Shown: positions 8,918 through 17,815 of the stretch, in pieces | How positions within the stretch are numbered: position 1 is the stretch's first letter | Layout: the number at the start of each line of letters is the position of its first letter | DNA from: Gp6-AA40 sp032156805 | GTDB lineage: Bacteria; Acidobacteriota; Vicinamibacteria; Vicinamibacterales; UBA2999 | Length of the DNA stretch: 64,000 nt | Direction: 5' to 3' | Assembly: GCA_032156805.1 (NCBI GenBank) | Contig: JALDXQ010000005.1 | Span: forward strand, 26,033-90,032 | Notes under the pieces: model-generated | What the model was told of the DNA's origin: nothing | Databases searched by the model: none | Seen by the model: the letters and a program-made list of their open reading frames with translations, nothing else | Made by a program: the position numbers and the translations under genes

Positions 8918-10602
8918 ATGCCTGGCTGAGCCGAAATGGGAGCAGCGTCGTGGACGGCTGCACTCGAGCCCTGAAGCGGCAGCCTGAACGAACAGCCTTC
9001 TCTGGTCAATGCCGGATGGGCGGCGAGCCACGTCGCACACGGCTGATTCTTCGCCGTTGGAATCAGCTCGCCAAAGAGCTCGGTGCAAGCTGCCTCGCCT
9101 GCGTGTTTCGCCACCGTCCGGAGCATCGCGTCCTCGACGCCACGACCCATCACCCGGCAACTGAGGACGAAATCGACGAGCCGGCCACGCTCTCCCTCGA
9201 TCGCGAGGCTGCTCAGGCCGGATAGACCATAGTCGCCAAACCTGTCCGACACGCGAAACGTCCAGAACGTGCGCCCCGTGGCGCGCGACCAGGCGAGCAG
9301 TTCGGCTGCGGTCAATCGACGCGTGCTGAGGTTCATCTGGTTCGTCTTGTTGAGCAACTGCGTCGCGCGTTCGAGGTTGGCTTCGTTCAGCGGCTCCGGA
9401 ACAACGCGCAAGTCGAGCATCGCGAGCCAGTCATCGAGCGAGCCGACGTTCGCCTTCGCGGCCGAGCGCTCGCGCTCGGCGACGTACATCGCGGAACGGG
9501 CGCGGTCCTCGTCGCTGATGTACGGGTTATCGAAGTAGCGCAGACCGCCAAGAAACGCGGGGTACAGCATCGGGTCGGCCGGGAGCTCGGGGACCAGCAC
9601 CTGGGGCAATGCCTCCTTCACGCGCGCACGTTCGAACGGGCTGTCGTCGAGGAACACGGCGGAGTCGAGGCCGAGATTCAGCTCCTTCATGAGCTCGGCA
9701 ATATTCGCTGCCTTGTCGCCCCAGTTGATCCGCCAGGCCGCGAAGTCTTTCAGGCGGAGAACCATTTCCGGGTGCGTGCGAAACGCGTCGAGCGCCACCG
9801 CTTCTTCGTTCTTGCTGACGATCGCCAGCAGCACACCGCGGTTGCTCAAGTTCTGCAGAGCGCGCTGGAAATCGGCGAACGCCTCGCCGGCGGCATCATG
9901 ACCACCCAGCCGCAACCGCTCGACGCCATCGTCGCCGACCACTCCTCCCCATAGTGTGTTGTCCAGATCCAGGATCACCACTTTCCTGCTCCGGCCGTTG
10001 ATGCCGGCGAGAGTCGAGGCGATATCGTGGGCCGCTTCCTGGAAGACGCGATTGTGAAAAGGTGTCTTCGACATGTACCAGAGCCGTGCGTGGTAGGCAG
10101 ATGGCCCTGCGGCCTGGAGCCAGCGTTGGCTGTCGAGCAGAGTGATCCGTCGCTCGCCCCGGCAGCACTCCGCGAGCCTCAGGTTCATGCGCATCAACGC
10201 ATTCGTCACGCCGGCATCGCTCATCAGATCGAGCGGTCCGAGGCCACGGCCCGGATCAGGAGAGACCCACGATGGTACAAGGATGTTCCTCACGCTCTCG
10301 GGGACCCTGTCGAGCATTGCGACGAACGCGTCGACATCGGCCAGCAGTTCCTCGACGGAAAACTCCTGGTGACGAAGGGCCTTCTGAAATGCAGGGACGG
10401 CTAATTGCGGGAGCGTCCAGACGACGATCACATCGAGCCCGGCGGACCAGAAGTCCGCCGACGGATCGAGCAACACTGCGCCCGGCTCGCCGGCGGGCGC
10501 CTGTACGGATTTCAGGCGGGCTGGGCCTGAGACCTTTTCGAGGCAGGCCGCCAAATTGAGCGTATTGAAATGCGAGAGCAAACCGATGCGGAGATCCGAC
10601 AT
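8914..10602 (-). CDS. FkbH-like HAD-IIIC phosphatase family protein
   Basis: 562 aa from the ATG at 10602 (a GTG two codons upstream is possible). The N-terminal part resembles the SGNH-like region of FkbH proteins. The HAD motif I VVILDLDNTLWGG lies near residue 210, followed by motif II-like AIVSKNEE and the acidic motif VFLDDSPFERARV. The C-terminal third looks like a GNAT fold (SDRFGDYGLSGLSSL). FkbH enzymes dephosphorylate 1,3-bisphosphoglycerate and load the glyceryl group onto an ACP phosphopantetheine. With the ACP at 8057-8374 this forms a plausible glyceryl-ACP supply for glycan decoration. The gene starts 16 nt after the upstream methyltransferase and is translationally coupled to the acetyltransferase downstream. 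Confidence 0.9.
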   Translation of the reverse strand: MSDLRIGLLSHFNTLNLAACLEKVSGPARLKSVQAPAGEPGAVLLDPSADFWSAGLDVIVVWTLPQLAVPAFQKALRHQEFSVEELLADVDAFVAMLDRVPESVRNILVPSWVSPDPGRGLGPLDLMSDAGVTNALMRMNLRLAECCRGERRITLLDSQRWLQAAGPSAYHARLWYMSKTPFHNRVFQEAAHDIASTLAGINGRSRKVVILDLDNTLWGGVVGDDGVERLRLGGHDAAGEAFADFQRALQNLSNRGVLLAIVSKNEEAVALDAFRTHPEMVLRLKDFAAWRINWGDKAANIAELMKELNLGLDSAVFLDDSPFERARVKEALPQVLVPELPADPMLYPAFLGGLRYFDNPYISDEDRARSAMYVAERERSAAKANVGSLDDWLAMLDLRVVPEPLNEANLERATQLLNKTNQMNLSTRRLTAAELLAWSRATGRTFWTFRVSDRFGDYGLSGLSSLAIEGERGRLVDFVLSCRVMGRGVEDAMLRTVAKHAGEAACTELFGELIPTAKNQPCATWLAAHPALTREGCSFRLPLQGSSAAVHDAAPISAQPGM

Positions 10603-10618
10603 TGCCACTGCCGCTTCC

Positions 10619-11500
10619 CTAGCCCTTGTAACCGTAGATCATGCGATGCCAGCCGACGCGCCGTCCGATGCTTCGTTCCACAGACTGCGGGATGAGCCTT
10701 CTCACGAACGGCCAGTGGTCAATGTTGAACTCCCACACCTCCTGGCGTACGCGCGTGAAATCCTTGAACAGCGCGGCTGCTTCGCCATAGCCATACACGC
10801 GCGCCAGCGGGCAGAAAGGGCCATCTGTGTTCATGCTGACCCACTCGTCGTGCGTCATCCTGCCCTTCTTGATCAACCGCTCGCGGTGCCCCTCCAGCTT
10901 CCAGCGATGGAACCCGGTGATCGCCGCGACGATTCGAGGCATCGGCCTCGGAAGGAGAATCCATCGGAACAGCTTTCGCAGGAACATGATCTCGATGTAG
11001 TAGTTGATCGACGTCCGGTTGTAGAGCATCACAGTGATGGTGCCGCCCGGCCTCAGCACCCGGTGAAGCTCCTTCACGATCTTCTCGGGCGCGGGAGAAT
11101 GGTGAATCACGCCGAAGCTGTATACGTGATCGAAGGATGCATCCGGGAACGGGATCCGGTCCTCGGCATTCGCGACACGGAACTGGCCAGACACGCCGAA
11201 CAGGCGGAAGCGCTCCTCGGCGAGTTCGATCCCGTGGGGCGTCAGGTCGACACCGACGTAGCGGGCACCGTTCTTCGCAAACTCCAGGCCGTCGGTCGCG
11301 ATTCCGCAGCCCAGTTCGAGGATGTCCTTGTCCCGAAAGGCGTGAAAGGCGGCGACGTGCGGCACGTGCCACTCGCGACCGCCGAACCGCTTTCGGGTTA
11401 TCTCCGCAAAGTACTCCCTGCGATCCTCGGCCTGGGACAAGTGAGCCTGACAGGGACTCTCGTTCCAGAAATCTTTGACCGTTTCAACACTCGCGTTCAT
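10619..11500 (-). CDS. Class I SAM-dependent methyltransferase
   Basis: 293 aa. SAM-binding motif I is ILELGCGIATDGLEFA, the acidic end of beta-2 is YVGVDLTPHGIELA, and motif IV is SFDHVYSFGVIHHSP, followed by ELHRVLRPGGTITVM. This is the Methyltransf_11/25 pattern. The N-terminal NESPCQAHLSQAEDRREY segment resembles small-molecule and sugar methyltransferases found in glycan loci. It probably methylates a sugar hydroxyl or the glyceryl substituent; the acceptor cannot be determined. A gap of 136 nt separates it from the Wzy-like gene upstream, and 16 nt from fkbH. Confidence 0.9.
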   Translation of the reverse strand: MNASVETVKDFWNESPCQAHLSQAEDRREYFAEITRKRFGGREWHVPHVAAFHAFRDKDILELGCGIATDGLEFAKNGARYVGVDLTPHGIELAEERFRLFGVSGQFRVANAEDRIPFPDASFDHVYSFGVIHHSPAPEKIVKELHRVLRPGGTITVMLYNRTSINYYIEIMFLRKLFRWILLPRPMPRIVAAITGFHRWKLEGHRERLIKKGRMTHDEWVSMNTDGPFCPLARVYGYGEAAALFKDFTRVRQEVWEFNIDHWPFVRRLIPQSVERSIGRRVGWHRMIYGYKG

Positions 11501-11636
11501 GTCACCTTCACCCTTGCGCTTGCTTGAGACGCTCGTACTCTGTGGCAGAATCCGAGCGGCCCGCCGAGAATCCTTCCAATGTGCATTTGCTCGGCGCGAT
11601 GGAAGTGCACCGACTCCGGACTCACTAACGCTGAGG

Positions 11637-13151
11637 TCACCCCTGTGCTCGGGCGGAGCGCCTCCCGACTGGATTGGCGGGGCCCCGCCACGATGGGTTC
11701 AATGTGGGTACTCCAATCACCTTTGGAGGTGGCCCGCTACCGGAAGCGGGACGCGATCGGTCGCCGCGACCACCTCTTCCCGTCGGCTTGAACATCGGCG
11801 ACGGCCTGTCCTGCGGCGCGGCCACATGCGCCTTCTGAGGTGACTGGCCGACATAGTCGATCGAAATCAGAAAGAACATCGTCCAGATAGGATGCAGTCC
11901 CCTGAAGGCCGCCTCCGTGTAGTTGTACGCGATCATTGCGAACAGCATGCCCATCCCAAAACGGCCGAAGTCGAAGTCCGTCAGCAACTCGCCCCGAATC
12001 TTGCGGTACGTGGCGAACAGCAGGATTAGCAGCAGAGCGACCCCTACCCACCCGAGGTTGAGATAGGTTTCCAGGTAGCCGTTGTGCGCCTGGTTGGGAC
12101 GGAAATCCCATCGCGACCAGATGAACTCCCGTCGCTCTCCTAGCCAGAAGCTATCGAACCCAGCGCCAAGTAGTGGATTGATTGGTACCGATAGCAGGTC
12201 TGGCCACATCTCAGTACGAGTAGTCAGCGTCGGGTTACGGCCGAGAGCGCGAATTGTCAAGTCGTGAATGCCGAAACCGGCCTCGGCGACGACGGCAAAG
12301 AGCAAAGCCGCGATCACATACGTACCGAAGTAGCGCTTGCTCACCAATGGCGAACCGAGGATTGCCATCGTGCTGATTCCGATAATGAGGCACACGAGGG
12401 CCGTCGCGCTATTTGACGCGGACACCAGCCACCATGTCATCCAGAGGCAGAACAGGGTAATGCCGATTTCCTCCCGCCTGCGGCGCGAATCCTCGAGTCG
12501 CCGGGAAACCAGCAGGTTCCAGACGAAGAACAGACCGAAGACGAGGCACATGTAACCGAGCGTGTTCTTCGTCATGGCGACCCCGCGGTTCTCAGGCAAC
12601 CCGGTCCATGAGTCGAAGGCTCGGCCAAGCTGGGGGTAGTACTTGATGAAGAGAATGGACAGCGGCATCAGCACAAGGGCCGCTCTCTTCATGACGCGCC
12701 GCAGCGCCTCGGCCCGATCCGGCTCTGTCAGAATAATCAGGACCATGACCGGTTGCCCGAGAGTCTTGATCCACCGCTTGAACGCCACGAACGGGAAGTC
12801 CGACCACGTGATCGCAAGCGCGCAGTAGATCAGGAACACCGTCAGCACGACGTTTGCGGTCATGAATGCCGTAGGTGAGAATCGCCGCCGGATCAGCACC
12901 AGGACGCCAAGCGTGATCAGCAGCACGAACACAGCCGCATCGAGCGGGCTGCCGTCCTCGAGCGACACGGCGCCACCAACTGGAAGACCGAGAATGCCGA
13001 GCCAGGACGAGACAGCCCGGGAGCTGATGATAAAAATCCAAATGACCGGAAGCCAGAGTGCGGAGCTAACTGCGGGCGCACGATGGGCGTCGCGCCAGAG
13101 CATGAAGCCCGAGAAGACGACGGTGATGAGCAGTGCTAGCGGCGGAGGCAT
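11637..13151 (-). CDS. O-antigen ligase / Wzy-like polymerase family membrane protein
   Basis: 504 aa with about 11-12 hydrophobic segments, for example PLALLITVVFSGFML near the N-terminus and VGVALLLILLFATYRK near the C-terminus. A large periplasmic-type loop between late segments contains GAGFDSFWLGERRE and NQAHNGYLETYLNLGW. The H-N-x-Y/L-E motif in that loop is the hallmark of the Wzy_C/O-antigen ligase family. The last 60 residues are Pro/Gly/Arg-rich and cytoplasmic-looking. It should polymerise lipid-linked repeat units or ligate the polymer in the inner membrane. It is the only Wzy-type candidate in the window; no Wzx flippase was recognised. Confidence 0.85.
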   Translation of the reverse strand: MPPPLALLITVVFSGFMLWRDAHRAPAVSSALWLPVIWIFIISSRAVSSWLGILGLPVGGAVSLEDGSPLDAAVFVLLITLGVLVLIRRRFSPTAFMTANVVLTVFLIYCALAITWSDFPFVAFKRWIKTLGQPVMVLIILTEPDRAEALRRVMKRAALVLMPLSILFIKYYPQLGRAFDSWTGLPENRGVAMTKNTLGYMCLVFGLFFVWNLLVSRRLEDSRRRREEIGITLFCLWMTWWLVSASNSATALVCLIIGISTMAILGSPLVSKRYFGTYVIAALLFAVVAEAGFGIHDLTIRALGRNPTLTTRTEMWPDLLSVPINPLLGAGFDSFWLGERREFIWSRWDFRPNQAHNGYLETYLNLGWVGVALLLILLFATYRKIRGELLTDFDFGRFGMGMLFAMIAYNYTEAAFRGLHPIWTMFFLISIDYVGQSPQKAHVAAPQDRPSPMFKPTGRGGRGDRSRPASGSGPPPKVIGVPTLNPSWRGPANPVGRRSARAQG

Positions 13152-13201
13152 TTGCCACCGTGGCGGGGCGACGGGTCACGTACGTGCCCCGCTGGATAAC
13201 C

Positions 13202-13903
13202 CTAATCAGCGATGCATTCGAAAAACGTGAACGCCAGCGTGCGGTCCGTGCAGACGAGCCTGAAACGCAACGACGTTTCTTGCATGAATTCCTCGAACGC
13301 CTTCGGCTCGTGCTCGACGTGGTTCATTTCGTCGAAGTAGATGAACGTGCCCGGCCTGATGTGCGGACGCATCTGCTTCAGAACGAACCGTGTCGACGAG
13401 TATAGGTCGGCGTCCATGACGATGACCAGCACATCGTGCGGCGGCGGATTGTAGCCGGGCAGCACGTCGTCGAACCACCCCTTCAAGAAGCTCACCCGGG
13501 GGTCGTCGACGGCAGGAATCCGCCCGCCGGTTGTGAAGTGACCCGGCATGTGCGGGCCCCAGGTTTCTGGCAGTCCCTCGAAGCTGTCGAAGCCGTGCAG
13601 CCGCGTCTCGGGGTGGTGGAGCTGCGACGCCCAGTATCTGATGCTGGCACCCTCGAACACCCCAAACTCGAGGTAGAGAACGTGTCGATCTCGCACGCGC
13701 GCCGCGACGGTGTCGAACACTTCCCAGCGATCACGGAGCCGGGAGGCCGGCTCGAACCCGTGATCGCGCATCCAGCGGCCGATGATCAGGTAATTGGCTG
13801 CGGCATGCGCCTGGGAGAAGCAACGCTCCGGCAGGCGAGCCCCGGCGAGCGTCAGCAGATACTTCGTATTGGTGATGATCCCTTCGAGGACGCGATTGCC
13901 CAC
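13202..13903 (-). CDS. TylF/macrocin O-methyltransferase-like protein
   Basis: 233 aa with a GTG start at 13903. The SAM-binding motif LYLEFGVFEGASIRYWA and the characteristic LHGFDSFEGLPETWG of the TylF/macrocin O-methyltransferase group are present, followed by VLVIVMDADLYSSTRFVL (metal-ligand Asp region) and GTFIYFDEMNHVEHE. Members methylate sugar hydroxyls in macrolide and glycan pathways in a Mg2+-dependent way. It lies 27 nt after the beta-helix gene and 50 nt before the Wzy-like gene, so it may belong to the unit led by the secreted protein or have its own promoter. The acceptor is unknown. Confidence 0.87.
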   Translation of the reverse strand: MGNRVLEGIITNTKYLLTLAGARLPERCFSQAHAAANYLIIGRWMRDHGFEPASRLRDRWEVFDTVAARVRDRHVLYLEFGVFEGASIRYWASQLHHPETRLHGFDSFEGLPETWGPHMPGHFTTGGRIPAVDDPRVSFLKGWFDDVLPGYNPPPHDVLVIVMDADLYSSTRFVLKQMRPHIRPGTFIYFDEMNHVEHEPKAFEEFMQETSLRFRLVCTDRTLAFTFFECIAD

Positions 13904-13930
13904 TCGCCGACGTTTTATTTCGACTCCGCG

Positions 13931-15271
13931 CTAAGAGGAGATGACGCGAAGGTTAAGCGGTGCCCTCGGCGAAGACGCAGCGTCACTGCTGCCACCGTCG
14001 TCAGGCGTCCCACCCGAAGATCGCATCGGGTGGGGATAGCGATACTTGCTATAGCCAGGCTTCGGTGCGCCGACAAAGAAATCGCGCCCGTGCTGCACAT
14101 GGACGTTGATGTCCGCACCCCCGCTGCACTCATCGGGGGAGAAGTTCTGTAACCTCGGCGATGACTCCCCGCCACCGCTGTTGTTCCAGATGTAAACGCC
14201 CTCCACAACCCCCCCTGAGCCCTGACCCACCTGGTGCGGTGCCGGCCACCCCCTGTCCCAACAGGCGTACGGTCCTGCACGTCGCCGCAGGTTCTGCACC
14301 TGCATGACGATCTCAGGCTTGCCGGGGATATCCCGCAAGACATTATCGACAACGACGCCAGAGCCGCCGCGAAGGAATACCCACTGGTTGACCATCGAGT
14401 GGCCCGCAAACGTGAACGTGTTGTTGTAGATCTCGAAGTGACGGACGCCAGACGGGCTTGTGTCAGCCCCGTGGGTGCCTGCAATGGCGTCGCTGAAAGT
14501 GTTGTAGCGAATGACCCCGCGGCAATTGTCGTCGATATCGATCGCTTCCTGCACATTGATGATCTGGTTGTCCTCGACGTACACGTTGCTCGTGCCGGTC
14601 GTGTCGCTCGCGCCGTAGACAGGTGGCGCGCCCCAGGCGTTACCGGACGCCTTGCACGAGAAGAACTGTCGGTTGTTGTACGAAGTCCTTGGATGCTGCG
14701 ACTGAGTAACGTTTCTGTAGACTACACCCCGAGACACGAAGAACCGCATTCCGCGGACGCTGCTGTGTCCACCAAACGAGTTGTCGTGGATGAGCACCGG
14801 TTTCCCGTTTGTCACTCCCGACACGGTCATCACGTAGAAGTCATTTTGCGTCTCGCGGAACGAGAGCTGACTGACCTCCACGTGATGGGTCGCATCTTCG
14901 GTGATTCTGAGGATCGCCGTGTTGGTTCCAGCCGCCGTCGTGATGACGACCGCTCCTTTGTTGGCCCCACGGAGATGGATTCCTTTCCCCGAGATGGTGA
15001 CGAAGCTCGAAGCCGTCCACGTACAGGAGCCGTTCGGGATGACGACCACGTCGCCGTCTCTCGCTGCATTCACTTTCGCCTGAACATCGCCGGCGTTGCA
15101 TGAGTTCGCCGTGTGCGTGGCGGCGTCGGCCGGCGCACTGGACCAGAGCAGAATCGCGAGCGCTACCAAGCGGGCCAGCGGCGAGATGCGGGCGGCTGCG
15201 GCGTCACCGGCCTGAAGGACGGAAGCGGGCTTCCGCCACCCAAAAAAACAGAGTCGTGCTGTATTCGTCAT
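13931..15271 (-). CDS. Secreted right-handed parallel beta-helix protein
   Basis: 446 aa from the ATG at 15271. The N-terminus has an unusually long n-region, then a hydrophobic stretch LARLVALAILLWSSAPADA fitting a Sec signal peptide. The mature part shows repeated beta-helix rungs rich in Asn (VYVEDNQIINVQEAI, FEIYNNTFTFAGHS, VVVDNVLRDIPG) as in pectate-lyase-like and alginate-epimerase-like folds. The C-terminus ends in a Ser/Pro linker and an FN3-like beginning (APLNLRVIS). It may bind, cleave or epimerise the exported polysaccharide; no catalytic motif is certain. A sigma-54-like promoter lies 48 nt upstream of the ATG, which also argues against the longer frame reaching 15310. Initiation at a later TTG cannot be excluded. 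Confidence 0.75.
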   Translation of the reverse strand: MTNTARLCFFGWRKPASVLQAGDAAAARISPLARLVALAILLWSSAPADAATHTANSCNAGDVQAKVNAARDGDVVVIPNGSCTWTASSFVTISGKGIHLRGANKGAVVITTAAGTNTAILRITEDATHHVEVSQLSFRETQNDFYVMTVSGVTNGKPVLIHDNSFGGHSSVRGMRFFVSRGVVYRNVTQSQHPRTSYNNRQFFSCKASGNAWGAPPVYGASDTTGTSNVYVEDNQIINVQEAIDIDDNCRGVIRYNTFSDAIAGTHGADTSPSGVRHFEIYNNTFTFAGHSMVNQWVFLRGGSGVVVDNVLRDIPGKPEIVMQVQNLRRRAGPYACWDRGWPAPHQVGQGSGGVVEGVYIWNNSGGGESSPRLQNFSPDECSGGADINVHVQHGRDFFVGAPKPGYSKYRYPHPMRSSGGTPDDGGSSDAASSPRAPLNLRVISS

Positions 15272-15318
15272 TTGTCGTTGATACCCGTCTGATGAAGCGA
15301 TGGACGGCAACTCGACAC

Positions 15319-15334
15319 TGCAAGAACACTGCCC
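15319..15334 (-). promoter_or_regulatory. Candidate sigma-54 (-24/-12) promoter of the beta-helix gene
   Basis: On the minus strand the sequence reads GGGCAGTGTTCTTGCA. The GG and GC dinucleotides are 12 nt apart, with GGCA at -24 and TTGCA at -12. Compared with the consensus TGGCACG-N4-TTGCW it misses only the first T and parts of the spacer-proximal bases. Transcription would start near 15308, leaving a leader of about 37 nt. Confidence 0.5.
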
Positions 15335-15540
15335 GCCAAGATTCCGGTGACGTCAGTCCGGAAAAGGCCGCACGAGCGTTCCGGGATTCGACATCGCGAC
15401 CTGCACGATACCGCAAATTTAACTCGCTAGTTTCGGATTTGTACGGATCTTACGAACTTGCGACCTGCCGTTGGAACCCATTGCGACCCCGCCCGATTTA
15501 CCGACAAGCGCTCGATTTGCCGACTACGGAGGTCGGGGAC

Positions 15541-15552
15541 CCGGCATGCCGG
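15541..15552. repeat. 12-bp perfect palindrome after the aminotransferase gene
   Basis: CCGGCATGCCGG lies 4 nt beyond the stop codon of the aminotransferase. A second small stem (CCGAC/GTCGG) lies just further downstream near 15520-15537. Neither is followed by a T-run, so a rho-independent terminator is not supported, although they could form mRNA 3'-end structure. Confidence 0.4.
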
Positions 15553-15556
15553 CGCC

Positions 15557-16681
15557 CTATAGCGCCTCCGAGATTGCGCGCGCTACTTGCCCCACCTGCT
15601 CTCCTGTCAGCTCGGGAAACATCGGCAGAGACAGGATCTCGCTTGACACCTGCAGCGACTGCGGAAAGTCTTTCGGCGTGTAACCGAGGTGCCGATAGGC
15701 GTTCAGATAAGGGAGAGGGATTGGGTAGTGAATGCCCGTGTTGATCCCGGCCGCCGCCAGGACCTTCTGCAGCTTTTCGCGGCGCCCGTCCGGGACTCGC
15801 ACGACATAAAGGTGATAAACGGCCCAGACGTCGTCGAGTTCGATGGGCGTCGTCAGTCCTAGGCCCTGGAGGGCGGTGTCATAGCGGCGGGCCACCGCCC
15901 GGCGCTTCTCCGTCCACTCGTCGAGATACCGCAGCTTGACATTCAGGATCGCGGCCTGCAAACCGTCCAACCGGCTGTTCACGCCCTCGAAGTCGTGGTC
16001 GTACTTCTGCGTCCGTCCGTGATTGGCGAGCATGCGCGCCCGGACAGCCCATTCCTCATTGTCGGTAACCAGTGCGCCGCCGTCGCCGTAGGCCCCGAGG
16101 TTCTTCCCGGGGTAAAAGCTGAAACACGTAATGTCGCCAAGTGTGGCAACCGGTCTCTGCCGGTACATGGCGCCATGCGCCTGCGCCGCGTCCCCCACCA
16201 CGCGCAGTCCGTGCGTGCGCGCCAGCGCCAGGATCGGATCCATGTCTGCGGGCTGGCCGTACAGATGTACGGGGATGATCGCCTTGGTCTTCGGCGTGAT
16301 CTTCTCCTCGATGCGCGCCACGTCGATGTTATAGGTCGCCGGGTCGATGTCGACGAACACGACCTGCGCGCCGGCCATGCGAATCGCCTCTGACGTCGCG
16401 ATAAAGCTGTTGGCGACCGTGATCACCTCGTCGCCAGGCCCGATGCCAAGAGCCTTCAACGCGATGAAGAGCGCGTCTGTGCCATTGGCCACACCGACGC
16501 AGTGGCGCGCGCTGCAGTACCTAGCGAACGCCTGCTCGAATTCCTTCACGAAGCGGCCGCCGACAAACGCCGTCTCTCCGATGACGGCGGCAATGGCGGC
16601 GTCGATCTCGGAGCGGATCGACTCGTACTGACTCTTCAGGTCGACGAAGGGAACGGTTATGTTGGCATCGAGTGTCGGCAT
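15557..16681 (-). CDS. DegT/DnrJ/EryC1/StrS (WbpE-like) sugar aminotransferase
   Basis: 374 aa, the normal length for this fold-type I PLP family. The substrate-side motif VGVANGTDALFIAL, the PLP Asp region VVGDAAQAHGA and the Schiff-base Lys in FSFYPGKNLGAYGDGG (Lys193) are all present. The enzyme should transaminate a 3- or 4-keto nucleotide sugar. The closest functional analogy by context is WbpE, which acts after a WbpB-type 3-dehydrogenase on UDP-GlcNAcA; a WbpB-like gene lies 2 kb away at 18871-19938. It starts 9 nt after the Gfo/Idh/MocA gene upstream and is probably the last gene of that unit. Confidence 0.92.
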   Translation of the reverse strand: MPTLDANITVPFVDLKSQYESIRSEIDAAIAAVIGETAFVGGRFVKEFEQAFARYCSARHCVGVANGTDALFIALKALGIGPGDEVITVANSFIATSEAIRMAGAQVVFVDIDPATYNIDVARIEEKITPKTKAIIPVHLYGQPADMDPILALARTHGLRVVGDAAQAHGAMYRQRPVATLGDITCFSFYPGKNLGAYGDGGALVTDNEEWAVRARMLANHGRTQKYDHDFEGVNSRLDGLQAAILNVKLRYLDEWTEKRRAVARRYDTALQGLGLTTPIELDDVWAVYHLYVVRVPDGRREKLQKVLAAAGINTGIHYPIPLPYLNAYRHLGYTPKDFPQSLQVSSEILSLPMFPELTGEQVGQVARAISEAL

Positions 16682-16690
16682 GTGTGAAGT

Positions 16691-17800
16691 TCATCCTCGC
16701 AGTGATGTGGCCATGGCGCACGGCTGAGGGACAGAAATCTGCGTGAAGATCGCCTCCATGAGACGCGACGTCAGAATGATTTCGCGGTACGGGATCGGTA
16801 ACGGGCCGCTGCCCCGAATGCTGCGGTAGAACTGGTCGATCAATTCCTTGATACCGAAGTCCTGGTGCAACTCGCGGCTGAGGAACCTGGCAACGTTCAG
16901 CCGCCCGTTCCTCAGATGCTCGCGCGCGGAAAGGATCGGGGGCACGAAGTAGGTGAGATAGCTCTTGTGCGCACGCTTCGGGTGAAGAACGAGACTGCCG
17001 CTCCGCTGATCGACGACCAGCGAGTTGACCGGTCCGCAGACGCGGAACTGATTCAAACCTGGGGATATCCCCGTCGAGAAACAGAATGTCGCTGTCGTCC
17101 CGTTGCTGTCGCGGATGAGCACGCGAAGCTCGTCGAGCACCTCGGCGCCACCGAGACTGCGAAGCCGCGGGCTCTGGTGCGCGGTCGCGATCACGTCAGT
17201 GATCTCGTCGTCGAGAAATTCTGCGAGCCTTGCAAGACCGTGGCTGACGATGTTGTGGAACAGCTGCCCCGGGAGCTGCCGCACCCAGTGCGTGCGGCTC
17301 GCCAGCACCGGGCCGGCGTAACTCAGGTCGTCCAGGTCGTAGGACCAGTAGCTCTCGAGATGAACCGGCCGGCCACCCAGGTACCCTTCTGCGACGCGGC
17401 GCCGCATGTCTCGCATCTCCAGCGTGAACTGGTAGTTGTGGCCGGCTGTGATCTTGACGCTAGAAGCCTCCGCAAGCGCGATCAGCGTCTCGGTCTCGGC
17501 GGCAGTAACCGTAAACGGCTTCTCGAGGTAGACGTGGACTCCCGCATGCACGCAGTCGCGGGCAAGGGAATAGTGACTCTGCGGCGGCGTCGTGATGTGT
17601 ACGACGTCGGGCGACGACGCCGCCAGCGTCTGCTGAAGATCGTCGAAGGCCGCCGGGATTCGAAACCGCTCGGCGAGCTGCTGCGCCATGAGACGGTCCC
17701 GATCGCAGACCGCAACGATCTCGGAATCGGGGATCCGGCGAATCGCCTGCACGTGCAGGTCGGCAATCTTGCCGCAACCAACTATGGCGACTCTCAGCAT
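16691..17800 (-). CDS. Gfo/Idh/MocA family oxidoreductase
   Basis: 369 aa. The N-terminal Rossmann motif is VAIVGCGKIADLHVQAI. The family's EKP motif is in VYLEKPFTVTAAETE, and GHNYQFTLEMRDM follows in the C-terminal alpha/beta domain. It probably oxidises or reduces a nucleotide sugar, or acts as a cyclase-like partner, using NAD(P). It lies 15 nt from the SDR upstream and 9 nt from the aminotransferase downstream, suggesting a shared amino-sugar pathway. The precise substrate is unknown. Confidence 0.88.
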   Translation of the reverse strand: MLRVAIVGCGKIADLHVQAIRRIPDSEIVAVCDRDRLMAQQLAERFRIPAAFDDLQQTLAASSPDVVHITTPPQSHYSLARDCVHAGVHVYLEKPFTVTAAETETLIALAEASSVKITAGHNYQFTLEMRDMRRRVAEGYLGGRPVHLESYWSYDLDDLSYAGPVLASRTHWVRQLPGQLFHNIVSHGLARLAEFLDDEITDVIATAHQSPRLRSLGGAEVLDELRVLIRDSNGTTATFCFSTGISPGLNQFRVCGPVNSLVVDQRSGSLVLHPKRAHKSYLTYFVPPILSAREHLRNGRLNVARFLSRELHQDFGIKELIDQFYRSIRGSGPLPIPYREIILTSRLMEAIFTQISVPQPCAMATSLRG

Positions 17801-17815
17801 TTACTGTGACAGCAT

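Noticed and set aside
15181..15300. Possible c-di-GMP or other riboswitch at the start of the beta-helix gene
   Set aside because: The GGTGACGCC stretch and CGGAAG/CTTCCG hairpin recall riboswitch parts, but the conserved receptor sequences are missing and the region is within the coding frame.
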